The notes beneath the pieces are model-generated. The model saw nothing but the letters and a program-made list of their open reading frames with translations, did not search any database and had not been told where the DNA came from. From Eucalyptus grandis (lineage: Eukaryota; Streptophyta; Magnoliopsida; Myrtales; Myrtaceae): DNA of 64,000 nt. The stretch spans positions 3,720,001 through 3,784,000 of the forward strand of contig NC_052616.1 of assembly GCF_016545825.1 (NCBI RefSeq), written 5' to 3'. Both the position numbers and the translations under genes were made by a program. Of this stretch, positions 23,196 through 34,367 are shown one piece after another; the first letter of the stretch is position 1; every line of letters begins with the position of its first letter.

Positions 23196-24584
23196 TCACT
23201 CAGCCGCTTCTCTGACCTCGTCCACGAAGGCCCTGAGGTTCTTGTCCGATGACCCGCCTTCCTTCACGGCCTCCCTCGCCAGATCCCTAAATTTCATGGC
23301 ATTCCTTCTCATCTCATCCCCCTCCTCTCCATCTCCCACCACCAGGTCCAAGCACCTCTTCACCTCGCTGCTCTCCACCAGGCCTAGCTCGTTGGGCGTC
23401 AACTTCACCCCGGTCCTCCACACGTCCGCCACGAGCTTCGCATTCGTTTGCTGATCGCTCCACTGCGGGAACGCCACCACGGGCACCCCGCAGACCAAGC
23501 TCTCTGATGTGGAGTTCCACCCGCAGTGCGTCAGGAAGCACCCCACTGAAGGGTGGGATAGGACCGCCACTTGCGAGCACCACGGCACTATCATCCCTAG
23601 CTTATCTAGTTCTTCTTGGAAGCTCAATCTATCCTCGTCTCTCTCTTCTTTCCCGCTTTCCCGAATGATCCACAAGAACGGCCGGCCGACCTCTACGAGC
23701 GCCCGCGCCATTTCCTCCTTCTGCGGCTTTGATAGCACGGAGATGCTCCCAAACGACAGGTAGATCACCGACGCTTTTGGCTTGGTGTCCAGCCACTCCA
23801 TGTAGCCGCTCGAGTTCTTGAAGAGATCACCTCCGAAGGAAGTGTCCGATGGATCTTGCCCGTCCAAAAATGCGGACGGTATCAGCGGCCCAATCCCAAT
23901 TACCTCAAACTTATCCATAGCCCGTATGGCATCCGGTTCCAACGCATCGAAAGTGTTTGTCAGAATCCTTGGTTTGGCCTCCTCAAGTAGTATCTCGAAA
24001 TGCCGTTGCAAAAGCGGGAGGCTGAAGTTGTACACATTTTTAGTATTGCAAAATGAGGGTATGTCGCAGGCCATGAGAGGCGGCAACCCAGGCAATTGGA
24101 TCGGCACTGAAGGATTGTCGCCCGTGCTTTGAATAAGATCACCATAGCCATGGAAGTAATAATAGTAGAAGTCCAGAACAGTGGCTGGTTGAATCCAAAC
24201 AAGTGTCGAAGGAATGCCATGAGAACGAGCGACGTCGGCAACCCACGGAAGGAGGGTGGTGTAGAATACACCCAAGAATCGCCGACCATTCTCAAGGTTT
24301 GAGGCGATGAGGTCGCTTAAAGTCTCCGATCCTCGTCGCTTGAACTCGTCCGCGTATTTATCGAGATCATCCCAGTCGAAACCGTCGTCATAGCCATCGG
24401 AGAAGCTGGCGAAGGATAGCCCCTCGGGGGGAGATTTCGACTCGGCCATGCGGTGAAGGGCATGAATGGCAGTGGCGAAGGTCACGTGAGCGCCGACACG
24501 CATGAGACGCTTGGCGAATTGGAGGGAAGGGTTTATGTGGCCCTGACCGGGGAAGGTCACGAGGAGGAAATGTGGAGGTGCCAT
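23196..24584 (-). CDS. UDP-glucosyltransferase, UGT75-like (family 1)
   Basis: Intact single-exon gene of 462 codons, the usual length for plant UGTs (450-490). It should transfer glucose from UDP-glucose to a small acceptor in the cytosol. The GT-B fold is visible: an N-terminal acceptor domain with the FPGQGHINPS motif and catalytic His16, and a C-terminal donor domain with the 44-residue PSPG box W335-Q378. That box contains HCGWNS (353-358) with Trp at its position 22 and ends DQ, the pattern linked to UDP-glucose. The WDDLDKYADEFKRRGSE stretch (71-87) and the C terminus resemble the UGT75 group (anthocyanin 5-O-, crocetin and auxin/benzoate ester glucosyltransferases), so acceptors could be flavonoids, apocarotenoids or aromatic acids; the sequence does not decide. 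No signal peptide. The start follows from the family-conserved MAPPHFLLVT opening. A truncated duplicate lies 4 kb away at 19095-19425. Confidence 0.95.
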   Translation of the reverse strand: MAPPHFLLVTFPGQGHINPSLQFAKRLMRVGAHVTFATAIHALHRMAESKSPPEGLSFASFSDGYDDGFDWDDLDKYADEFKRRGSETLSDLIASNLENGRRFLGVFYTTLLPWVADVARSHGIPSTLVWIQPATVLDFYYYYFHGYGDLIQSTGDNPSVPIQLPGLPPLMACDIPSFCNTKNVYNFSLPLLQRHFEILLEEAKPRILTNTFDALEPDAIRAMDKFEVIGIGPLIPSAFLDGQDPSDTSFGGDLFKNSSGYMEWLDTKPKASVIYLSFGSISVLSKPQKEEMARALVEVGRPFLWIIRESGKEERDEDRLSFQEELDKLGMIVPWCSQVAVLSHPSVGCFLTHCGWNSTSESLVCGVPVVAFPQWSDQQTNAKLVADVWRTGVKLTPNELGLVESSEVKRCLDLVVGDGEEGDEMRRNAMKFRDLAREAVKEGGSSDKNLRAFVDEVREAAE

Positions 24585-24699
24585 GGACGAGGATTGAAGA
24601 AATTCTTTGGAAATGGAAATGATTCCGAGATAGCCCTCGACAGAAGATATGCGGTACGTGGATGTGGAGAGGATTAATGAGGAGAGTCAGGTGGAGACT

Positions 24700-24715
24700 G
24701 TTCGATATAAATAAG
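24700..24715 (-). promoter_or_regulatory. Candidate TATA box of the UGT gene
   Basis: On the minus strand the sequence reads CCTTATTTATATCGAA, about 115-130 bases upstream of the ATG. That would place the transcript start near 24675 with a 5' UTR of roughly 90 bases. It is a single-motif call. Confidence 0.4.
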
Positions 24716-24719
24716 GACG

Positions 24720-26034
24720 TGCCTGAATTTATTACTTATTGGCTGACGAATGAGGGAAGGGCTGACTTGCGAGTGGTGGAGTCTCGATTGTCTTGCTCTC
24801 TATGGGTGACGTTTCAAACAGTAAAAAGCTGCGTATGTACTTACGTCATCAGTCACATGACGAATTAAAAAAGAAAATCGGATGCTAGAGAAAAAACAGA
24901 GAGGATTTGCAGGAGTCGAGAACTCAGACATTAAAAAGTTCGTGGAAAGATAAAAAAAAGAAATAGAAAAAAATGGGACAATTTCCCCATGGTAAAAAAA
25001 TAAAAAAAAAACAAAACAAAAAGAGTTTTTTTTTTAATTTTTAAATATTTTTCTTTCTTTTTTTCTTTTTTATTTTTTCTTTTTTTTTTTGGATTTCAAC
25101 AAAACAAAAGGAGTTTTTTTTTTTTTTGGTTCAACAAAACAAAAAGAGTTGAACAAAAGAAAAAAAAAAGAAGAATAAAAAAGGAGAAATTTTGTTCTTA
25201 AAAATTGTTCCAAAAAAAGGAATATGTTTTTTTTTTTTTTTTCAGTTCAAATGTGTTCCAAACAAAAAAAAGAAACAGAAAAATGGACCACTTTTGTAAA
25301 ATTGTTAAAGAAGTAGGAGGCCGCACAATGAATAGTATAGTCAAAATACAAAAAAAAAAAGTGTCTAAGTCAAATAAAGAGTGAAAAAAGCGTGACCCTT
25401 TCTAAATGTATCTAAATGCATTGTATTACATACGAGGAACATTATTATTTTATTGAACAAGTCCTAGCGTTTTTTAAATGGTAAAAAGATCCATTTAAAC
25501 TAAAAATTTTATTCTTCATCAGGATTAAGATTATGCAAATACATTAACAAGTGTCAAAATATTATTTTCAAATTTACTAGTCGAAAATAAGGGTGATTGA
25601 GGCTCTTGTTGGAGAATATTTGATGACCCTCACAATGTTCAAATTAAGGCTACTAGAGAAAAAAAAAATCAGTTTATGGATACTATTGAATGAAAAACCA
25701 AGTCAAAGGACAAAATTGAACAAAAAATAGACAAGTTTATAGCTCTAATGATCATGTCAAAAAATTTCATTAAATATTAATGAAAGGAGCACATTGAACA
25801 AAAATTAGAAAGTTTACAGACAACATGGAATGAGGAAACTTCATGGATGACATTCAATAATTTAGTAAAAACTGAAGGACTAATGTCATTATCCTTTAGT
25901 GGATTATAGATATGTTTTGTTTTATATATTGAAACTGTTGAACGATGTGATAGAGGCTAACCACTGCACTAAACTGATGATATACATGTTAGATCAAAGC
26001 TACGCAAATCACAGGTTTTATTTTTGTTTTCATA
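24720..26034. other. UGT upstream region with homopolymer runs
   Basis: From about 24940 to 25370 the sequence is dominated by A and T homopolymers of 8-18 bases on alternating strands, with repeated AACAAAACAAAA(A/G)GAGTT phrases (about 25010, 25100, 25135). The remainder is plain AT-rich DNA. No gene is seen. The region is absent from the truncated UGT duplicate. Confidence 0.5.
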
Positions 26035-26130
26035 ATATTTAAACGGAAATAGAGCTGCACAGTTGCCGAACGTCCGACATTTGAGTCAGATTATAACCTA
26101 GAGAAGGGGACTGCGTAGTACAATTTGATG
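26035..26130 (-). repeat. Upstream flank of the UGT duplication (block B copy 2)
   Basis: Matches 19605-19705: GAGCTGCACA, CGACATTTGAGT and ACCTAGAGAAGGGGACT are shared in order. It marks the far end of the duplicated UGT segment. Confidence 0.7.
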
Positions 26131-27395
26131 GGTTGTGCTTGCATAACACTGCAAGTTGACCCCTCCTTTCCGTTCTATGTATAGGATCACTGAAAATCCA
26201 TTGGTTTTACATGTGTATAATATTTAAAGAAACAAATCCAATGACATTATTCAAGAAAAAGAAATCCCTAGAGTAATCAACCATAGATTTTAGAGGTGGA
26301 ACATCGATCCAAAAGTTAAATAAATTATACTTACTAATTTACAAATAACATTGATACACTTTTCAATTTTTTTCAAAGTTTTTTCACCGAACCATTGGTC
26401 ATGGACTTGATTTTCCACCAGTATCACTTCGTTACTCCGATATGGTTGTCTCTCTAGACAACAAGCCTTCAACCACATAATTATTGCATCTAGACTTCGT
26501 TTCACAACCTATTAATATGCTTTAGAGATTATTGCCAAAAGTCTACCATTTTCAATTTTCGTTGGCAAAATGGTGGTCCCCAAAGCCATTGTCACTAGAT
26601 ACGTGTTTCCACAGTCTTTCAATCTTTGTGACCAAATAACGCATCAAAATAAGAAAGGCATGAGTGAAATCACTAACGTAAACTCAGAAAATGTACATGC
26701 ATAAAGCGTCAGATAGAGAGAGCTATCAACATAAAAAAATCACATCATGTGATAAAGATTCTGAAATTTGTCAAATAATAGATGAAGAATAAATTGTGAT
26801 ATTCCCCGCTTCACATATCCACTTTTGTTCATGAGTACTAGCAATCGTGCACTCATGATGTGTGCGCATGAAATTGACATTAGTTTATCACCAAATATTT
26901 TAATCATTAAATAATTAAAAGAAACTACTGATAAAACAAAGGCCGCATTAATATGTGGAAAGGTAAAAATATGTTAAGATTTGATATCTTTTAAGGAAAG
27001 TTACACAAGATAGAATATATCTAAATTGCAAAGTTGAAATTTTTAGAAAAATAATAATATATACTTATATTTGGAAAAGAGAAGATTCAAATCTCCTTAA
27101 AAAGGAGATCCTCCTTACTTTATATAATAGTATAGATAAATATATTATTTTTAGTCCCACTAGCCTAACTACAAAATTATGCTGAATTTATAACGAAGCC
27201 CTTGTGATCTCAAATCTTACGTTATGGTGGATGGACAAAATGGATTGTTGAAAGTCGTGGGATGATGAGATGCATCTGATGTTAATCTGATTTTTCTTTT
27301 TTTCCTTTTTACTCACAACTTACAAAAATCATCCCCACTACATCAACAACCCCAACACCCCCGCGCCAAAACTCCCTCCCCTGTCCCCCTCGGTC
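26131..27395. other. AT-rich intergenic DNA, no gene seen
   Basis: No recognised coding or repeat family. Open frames are short and biased by composition. Confidence 0.4.
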
Positions 27396-27924
27396 GATGT
27401 GCATGCATGACACGCATCTAATGAATAATTTAGGACTATGTTCTCTGTAAAAGTTTGTCCAAGAAATGATTCTGAGGCCTCAAGTAGACGGTGGGACAAC
27501 ACATATAATTTCATAATCAAGCCGCCATCGGTTGTTTTCTTCTGAGGTGGAGTTTATCACATCATTTGATTGGAAAACACGACTTAAACCGACCAGTCCA
27601 TAAAAGTTTCGGAAGATTGTCTACATTTTGACTAACAGTTGCAGCACGGAAAGATTGTTGGATCTTCTTCTTACCACTTAACAAATGATGTAAATGTTGA
27701 GGACAAAAATAATGGAACAAATGATCCAAATGTTAAGGACAAAAAGAGTGGGCAAACTAGGAAGCCAATGAAACATTATGATATTTTTCAAGTCCTGAGG
27801 GCCAGCTCAATGGACAAAAATTTAGTCCAGATGCAATGCATTCCATCTTCAAGTCTCAATCAATTTATTAATAACTTCATTCATGTCCATATCCTATAAG
27901 TGTAGTATGATTAAACTTGCCTTA

Positions 27925-28112
27925 TCCCGACCTTCGGTGCTCAATAGCACCGGTGGGGCCTCGCCACAAGCCACTATTTAGACGTAAACCCTCGGGGGAG
28001 TTGGCCTAGTAAACCACTCCTGAGACCCCCACTTAAGTTGCGAGCATCCAAAGATTTGAACTCGTTCCCTCGGCGATGAGATAGTGAAGCCCAACCATCA
28101 TGGCTACCTACG
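27925..28112 (-). mobile_element. tRNA-derived SINE, first copy
   Basis: Read on the minus strand it opens GGTAGCCATGATGGTTGGGC, a tRNA-like A-box region, followed about 35 bases later by the B-box-like GAGTTCAAATC. A tRNA-unrelated body follows with AACTTAAGTGGGGGTCTC and GGGTTTACGTCT. Absent from the other copy of block A, so it inserted after the duplication. No clear poly-A tail is visible. Confidence 0.7.
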
Positions 28113-28117
28113 GGTGG

Positions 28118-28325
28118 GTAGTTTTTTTTTTTTTTTTTGATACCCTAGAAACCCCGTACAGCCGGCAGCCGGCGGGTAAACCCTGGAGCAATGCTAGCGG
28201 AGGACCCACCACCCCGACGTTACGCTTAAGATCCCATGCGTCCCACGGGATTCAAACTCCTCCGTCCTGGGTAGACTTCATGAGAGCTCTTATCCAGCTA
28301 GGCCACCGCAAGCGGTGGTGTTATT
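28118..28325 (-). mobile_element. tRNA-derived SINE, second copy with poly-A tail
   Basis: On the minus strand: GGTGGCCTAGCTGGATAAGAG (A-box like), then GGAGTTTGAATCCCG (B-box like), then a body with GGATCTTAAGCG and CAGGGTTTACC, ending GGGTTTCTAGGGTATC and an 18-base A run (T run at 28121-28138). Its body shares several words in the same order with the adjacent SINE, suggesting related families. Such elements are made by RNA polymerase III and mobilised by LINE enzymes. Confidence 0.8.
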
Positions 28326-28397
28326 ATTTTGTTTTTTGATGAGAAGAAACTGAATTATTTTCAAAACACTATAAGCATTGCGAATGATCCAAACCAT

Positions 28398-29175
28398 ATT
28401 GATACCTCATTTTTAGTCGATACATCATTAAATATAATAAAGTCGAGATTAGGGTTTCTGATTGCGATGGGGCTCATTTCTCTAGAAAAATGTCGTTTTT
28501 CATTAATTTCTTTTGGCATGTTATTTTTAAGTGATTTCTTATCCATTTTTATCAAAAACCCAAAAAGTCAAACAATTGAATTTGCATTGACTTTTTGGTC
28601 AACTTTTTGACCAAAAATCAACATGAGGTCAAAAGTTGATTTATTGTGTAAAAAGGCTCCTTTTAGCCTTAATATCACTTTAGCCGTGCTAGTTTTCAAA
28701 AAAAAAAAATTAAAGATTTGATCACAAAATCAAGTTTTTTAGAAAAGTCAACTAACTTTTGTTCAAACTTTTAGTATAAAGAATTGAAAAGAAATATAAA
28801 AATCCATTAATCACTTCATTTTAGCTCTAATTTGACTTTAGCATTGAAAATTTCGTGAGAATTGATTAAGATTCTCATTTTTCCAATTTTTTTTTAGGTT
28901 CAAAATCAACCAAAAATAAAATTAATTTCATTCAAGTCATAATTAGGCTTAGTTTCCTTTACAACAATTGATCTAAGAGATCATTACCCATTCACTTGTT
29001 CAACTAATTTTGAGATTGGTCATGTTGAAATAGGAATTTGCATTTTTAGCCCTAATTAGAGGGTATGAATCAATTTTATATGATTTGCGAACAGATACTT
29101 TCATTTCACTCATTTTTATGGAATAAGTCCGAGTCTGGGGCAACTTTTAGGAAATTCATTCAGAAAATTCCCAAT
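28398..29175 (+). repeat. Tandem 0.86-kb repeat, unit 1 (left part)
   Basis: Similar to 41976-42745 in the same orientation (CGAGATTAGGG, GACTTTTTGGTC/TTGACTTTTT, TTTTTGACCAAAA, CCCTAATTAG landmarks). The unit continues at 41892-41975 on the far side of the Ogre-type insertion, giving about 862 bp. Rich in GTCAA/TTGAC words. No coding seen. Confidence 0.75.
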
Positions 29176-31917
29176 TGTCGCGACCAATTTTTCGGGCGTG
29201 AACCACCTAGAGTTTGGCTAATGGATTGTTAAGCCTAGACTTAACTCGGGCTCTCCCAAGCCCGTACCAATTCGCGACTTTAGGTTTAAGTTTTTTAACA
29301 TGCAATTGATTTTTAACTAGGAGTCACCACTAATCTATTTTTTGTGGGTCGATTAGAAACCCAAGTAAAGTAACGGGAGATTTACTTTACTCCTACGAAC
29401 CGGAGATTTTGGTACGGGGACTTGGTTACGCTAGATTTCTCTAATGCCTTTTCGGTACAATTTCTTTTTATTTTGACAAAAATGTTTTGCAAGCAGCTTG
29501 AATTGATTTTAAACTATCTCCTTAACATGTAAGGTGATCATACGGGTGCGCAAACCACCAATTTAACACCCAGATAAACAATAAATAAATTGCAAAAACT
29601 TACCTACAAGCAACGAAAGCATCTGCAATGTTAAATTAAAATCCACATCAACAACCCTAGTTATGGTTTCTAATTAACACGCAATTTTTCTTATTTTCAC
29701 TTATTTAATGAAAATCATGTAATATGCAATGCAATATTAACTAAATGACCTAATTCTAATGACAAGTAATTTCTAATTAAATGAGCCTATCAAAAATACT
29801 AAATGACATGCATCTCAATGAATCTAACCCTAATGACGTGCATATGAAATTTTTTCTTTTTCCTAAAAGAATGCATTTTATCCTAAATAATAAAACTAAT
29901 TTAACCTATGAGATTTTTTGTATTTTTCAAGAAATTCGAAATTAGGTGAAATGTGAAAATTACCTAATTAGATTAAGATCCTATTTAATTTATATTAGGA
30001 ATTATGTTGAGCCATAACCTAATTTAAACTAAAATATTATCTTAACCTAAATAATCCTAAAATGCAATCTATTTAAGAAAATGCCTAAAATTATAATAAA
30101 TTAAGAAAAATATTATCTAAAATTAAACTAAGTGCAATTTAACCCTAATATGCAATGGCGTGCAAAAGGTACCCTAATTCTACATGACATATGCATAATG
30201 ATTTTTTTTTGTGTTTTTCCTTTTTTTTTAATTTCGAAATTAATAATTGCCAAATAATTAAACATGCAATCCAAGTTCAAAAACTGGCAACCTAAATTAA
30301 TTGATTTGATTCTTTTTTCGAAATTGAAATAAAATTCCTATTATGAACATGCAAACCCTAAAACTACATTTTTTTTTTTTTTTTTTAAGAAAACTAATTT
30401 AAGTAACACCACAGCATATCAAGCCATATTGATATCCAAATTGAAGAACCATATCTCACCCATGAGATCGAGTTGGCCAATTTCACATAAATCACGAATT
30501 GGATCTCGGGGCGAGAGATCGGATTGGCAATTTTTAAGTAATTGTGAGTCGGATTTCGGGCACGAAAATCGGATCGACAATCACTAATTTCAAGGCAATT
30601 TCATATCATGGAATTTCAATTTCACATTAAAGGAATAATTACACTAAAAAGATAAAATAAAATAGCAAAAATAATAATAAAAAATAAGATAAAGAAAATA
30701 CCTAAATTTCCTTTTGCTTTTTTTCTTTTCTTTTTCCTTTTTTTTTTTCTAAAAATAAAGAAAAATAAAGCTGGTGGCCGGTCCGGCAGGGGAGATCGCG
30801 GCAAGGGTTCGGCGAGGGCATCGGGGCGGCGCGACGGCGGCACAAAGCAACAGGGCTTGGGATCGCACGGGGCGACGTCGGTGCTGGGAGCGGGCGGAGC
30901 GGGGGCTTCGAGTCTCTTGGCGCAGCTGCGAAGATCGATCGTGGCTACCGCGGGGACTCGGATCCAGCAGCGCGGTGGTCTACCGAGGCGGAACGCGGCG
31001 AGACTAGAAGGAGCGGCAACAGCGTCGGGAAGGGCAGCGGGCGTCGTGGACCGGCCGGGTCGCGGCTTCACGAGGGAAGGCAGCTGGGCGTCGAGGCGTT
31101 CCGTCGGGGTCCGAACTAGCTTCAGCCCGGGGTGCCGCAGGATGGCGGGAGGCCTTGGGCGGCTACGATGAGGAGCTCCGGCGTCTAGATCGGGCTGTTG
31201 GGCGCGGCGTTCGGCGAGTGAATCGGATCGGGGCACAGGCGTGACCGACGGGAGGCGTCTGCTCCTAGATCTGGAGGAGGAAGGGCGTCGGCTTCGGGTC
31301 GCGAGGCTGCAGAGGCGACAGGACGACGGGGCGACGCGGTGGCGCGTCGAGGCAGCGCGTAGGTCGTCGGGGCTCGCGGACGGAGATCAACGACGGCGAC
31401 GGCGTCGTTCGACGGTGGGGGCTGGCGAGGGCCCTCCCTTGCGAGGAAGATGAACAGTCACGCAAGGGGAGGGCTTTTTTTTTTTTCTCTTTTTTTTTTC
31501 CTCTCTCCACTCACTTTTTCACCTTTTGCTCTCTTTTTTGCTTTTTTTTTTACCGACGGAATGGCCCCCCTTTTTTTCTGTACCCCATCACACCCTTTAT
31601 AGGGTAAAAAATTGAATCTTTATTGCATATTTCGTTTCCAATTTTGCTCGTGCAATGTTCTCTTTTGCATTTTCTGCATATTCCATCCAAAAATAATTCC
31701 ATTTTCTGGCAAAATACACCCCCCTGTGTATATTACTTGAATATGTGAAAAATCTAAACGGAATATGTGAAAAATCCTCATTGCACCGGCGGCCTAAAAT
31801 AAAATAAAACAAAACAAAAATAAAATGTTTCTAAACTATATGCCATGTGTGTGCGTGTGTGTTTTTTTTTTTAAAAAATTTAACCCTAAAAATTATGCAA
31901 AAATTTAGGTGTCAACA
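29176..31917 (-). repeat. 3' LTR of the Tat/Ogre-type element
   Basis: 2742 bp, TGTCGCGACC...GGTGTCAACA. A TATA candidate on the minus strand (CCCTATAAAGGGTG, about 31591-31604) implies transcription starts near 31565 and runs through a GC-rich block (30772-31450). Long T/A runs bracket that block. Long open frames on both strands within it reflect base composition and are not shared as proteins between the LTRs. Confidence 0.92.
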
Positions 31918-31930
31918 GCTGCCCCTCTTT
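31918..31930 (-). other. Polypurine tract
   Basis: Minus strand AAAGAGGGGCAGC directly next to the 3' LTR, the standard plus-strand primer form for Tat/Ogre elements. Confidence 0.8.
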
Positions 31931-32145
31931 GAAGGTGAGCTCGAAGAGGTTGCATTCAAAGACAAATTGAGACCTAAATTTTGGTCATGCACATGCAATG
32001 AATGATTTTTTTGTTGGAAAATGAATTCCATTTTTTAATGCAAATTATATGATGTATGAAAATACTAATGCAAATGATAAATGAACCTACCGGAATAACT
32101 TACCTTCGATGAGGATAGAGTAATTCGAGGTAGTGGGTGTTACTT

Positions 32146-32700
32146 GTCCAGGACCCGTACCATTTTACGGTCGCCTAGAATAGCAACATGACTTTGTGAA
32201 GATGCTGCTTTCCTAGGACCCGTACCATTCTATGGTCGCCCAGTATGGCAGAAAGGAGCTGCTTTCTCAAGACCCGTACCATTCTATGGTCGCTCAATAC
32301 GGCAGAAAGGTTTTGTAAGGAACTTCCCCCAGACCCGTACCATTCTACGGTCGCCCAAGACGGCAGAAAGGTTTTGTCTAGGACCCGTACCATTCTATAG
32401 TTACCTAAACGGGGATTCATTTTCCAAGATCCGTACCATTCTACGGTCGCCTGAATAAGGAATAGGTGTTGTCAAGGATCCGTACCATTCTACGGTCGCC
32501 TGAATGAGGAAATTGCTTTTCCAGGACCCGTACCATTCTACGATCGCTTGTTAGAGCAATAAATGTTATCTAGGATCCGTACCATTCTACGGTCGCCTAG
32601 ATCGAGGTTTTGCTTGGGTAAGACCCGAACCATTCTTCTGGTCGCCCAGCCTTACGACGTAAATCATCCGACCAGACCCGAACCATTCTTGGTCGCCTTA
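32146..32700 (-). repeat. Tandem array of about 11 units in the element's 3' region
   Basis: Each unit carries the core GACCCGTACCATTCTACGGTCGCC (or close variants) on the plus strand, followed by a variable 20-40 base spacer, with a period of roughly 46-66 bp. Cores start near 32153, 32216, 32271, 32332, 32382, 32430, 32478, 32525, 32574, 32621 and 32676. The core is much better conserved than the spacers. The last two units read GACCCGAACCATTC. Position next to the 3' LTR is typical of Ogre-type elements, whose 3' regions can seed satellite DNA. Confidence 0.9.
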
Positions 32701-32719
32701 ATCAAATTGAATCTGGAGG

Positions 32720-34367
32720 AAAAATCTTTGGGGGACAACTCCATTGAGTGTCGATATGCTTAAAAGGGAATACCTGTGCAAAGACAAATATTCAAGATAT
32801 GGATAGAGATATACTTACTCGGTAACATCTCCGATCTTCGGGGATACATCTCCCGCAAAACATGATCGTAGGAGAGGCAACATGCATTTGTAATCATAAA
32901 CATGCATCAATATAATGGAGGTTCATGATGATTTCCATTAATTTTGCACCGCCTAATTTTCATTCTAAACACATGAGTGTCATGAATGTGTCAAATGAGG
33001 GATCCTTTGGTCTGAAAGGACTTTTTCTCTCATCTTCATTAAAATGGCAATTTCATCCTGACATTTGATGCAGGATTTTGTCAATCACTTATCTCACCAT
33101 CGTCATGCCAAACAAGGGTCTGAGCAATCTCGCAAGTGGTACGATCTCACCAATCTAAGAGGTCTTTAAGAGGGACCGTAATGTGGGTTTGGTCAACGGC
33201 TTAACAAATGGGACTCTTTGAGTCGAGGCTATTTGAAAAATGACATTTCAGAATTGTCCTGGGATTTTCAAGTCAAGAAACATATGAAATGAGACAAAAA
33301 TAATCTTACTCGCACTTCTTCAAGCGATGCTTTTAAGCATATGAACTCTTACGTTAATTCAAGTGCCCTAATGAAGAGACTTTGCAAGGGACGTAACGTA
33401 GGCTTGGTTCATGGGTTGTGAAATGAAAGGATTATTAGGCTCAAAAAGTGTTTAGATCGTCAAAGTTGGTAATCATCTTGACATTTCCACCACTTTCTTT
33501 CTTCAATGTCGAAGATTTTCTTTGCACTCATTGATTGCAACATCATTTGAGTTTTTTTTTTTTTTCAGTATTGCCTTGTTCAGGGTACGACTCACCATAT
33601 CAGATGTTTTATTTTTCTTTGGGCATTCGGCCTTGCTTTTACCAGGCACACTGCTTTTTCATGCCCCATTTTTGCACTCTTTTCTTTGGACAAAATCTCC
33701 ATTTTTGTCGGCATCCTAGTGCATGCCACTTGAATGTTTTTGTCTTGCCCTAGTGTGGGGGATGATCACCAATTGGGTTTAAAATGAAATGAATTCATAA
33801 GCTCAAGTGGGTTATCCAATGGATAAAAGTGTATAGGATAGAGAAATGACCGCTCTTCATCATCCTAGGGCATTTTGAATTATCGTACAAGTTACAATGC
33901 GAAAGCAATACTCGAAAATTGATGTAAGTGTGAGTAAGAAAATTCCTATCATTCATCTCAGATATTATCCCAATGTGAGATGATCCTTGACAGGGATGAT
34001 TTAAAAACTCTTCACGTGTTTGGGCTCGAAGGGTTAAACAATGGGTATACCTGTAGTGTTTTGGGTAGAGAAAGAACTGCCGCTCGTCACCTTGGTTAGT
34101 GTACCCTTTGCGAGATCACCATCTTCCTTGCGGGCATGGAACTCTTCCAAACAACTCACCAAGGATTAATGTATGGGATAGTTTATGGAACAAGGCTTTC
34201 CCTTCATCATTCCAAGGTATCTCATTTGACACATTCAATTTATCTCACACAATTCATCAAGGAAGAAAAATGCAAGATTCATAACAAATTTGAACAATTC
34301 AAATGATTGAGGCATTTTATTAGTCACAAAAATACTTGCAATTCAAGACAAGACATGGCAAATTCTA
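32720..34367 (-). other. Non-coding 3' region of the Tat/Ogre-type element
   Basis: AT-rich with no recognised domain. Plus-strand frames at 33522-33753 are chance. Two similar phrases (AAGAGGGACCGTAATGTGGGTTTGGT at 33168 and AAGGGACGTAACGTAGGCTTGGTT at 33388) point to another degenerate internal repeat. Confidence 0.5.

Larger units (their letters stand above)
27396..28397 (+). repeat. Duplicated block A, copy 2
   Basis: Partner of 7305-7968. The extra length comes mainly from the two SINEs between about 27925 and 28325. A short frame at 27639-27899 falls in the duplicated part and is not matched by an open frame in copy 1, so it is not a supported gene. Confidence 0.75.

Noticed and set aside
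23314..24295. Open frames antisense or out of frame in the UGT (e.g. 23818-24132, 23960-24295, 23314-23583)
   Set aside because: They are shadows of the intact UGT gene, caused by its GC-rich codon use.
28118..28325. tRNA gene suggested by A- and B-box motifs
   Set aside because: No cloverleaf or acceptor stem can be formed, and a tRNA-unrelated body with poly-A tail follows; it is a SINE.
30622..31236. 204-codon Pro/Arg-rich frame in the Ogre 3' LTR
   Set aside because: It arises from the GC-rich block; the partner LTR has frameshifts relative to it and a different 222-codon frame (40830-41498).
32146..32700. Conserved core plus variable spacers resembling a CRISPR array
   Set aside because: Spacing is irregular, the locus is a plant retrotransposon 3' region, and there are no cas genes; tandem repeats there are typical of Ogre-type elements.
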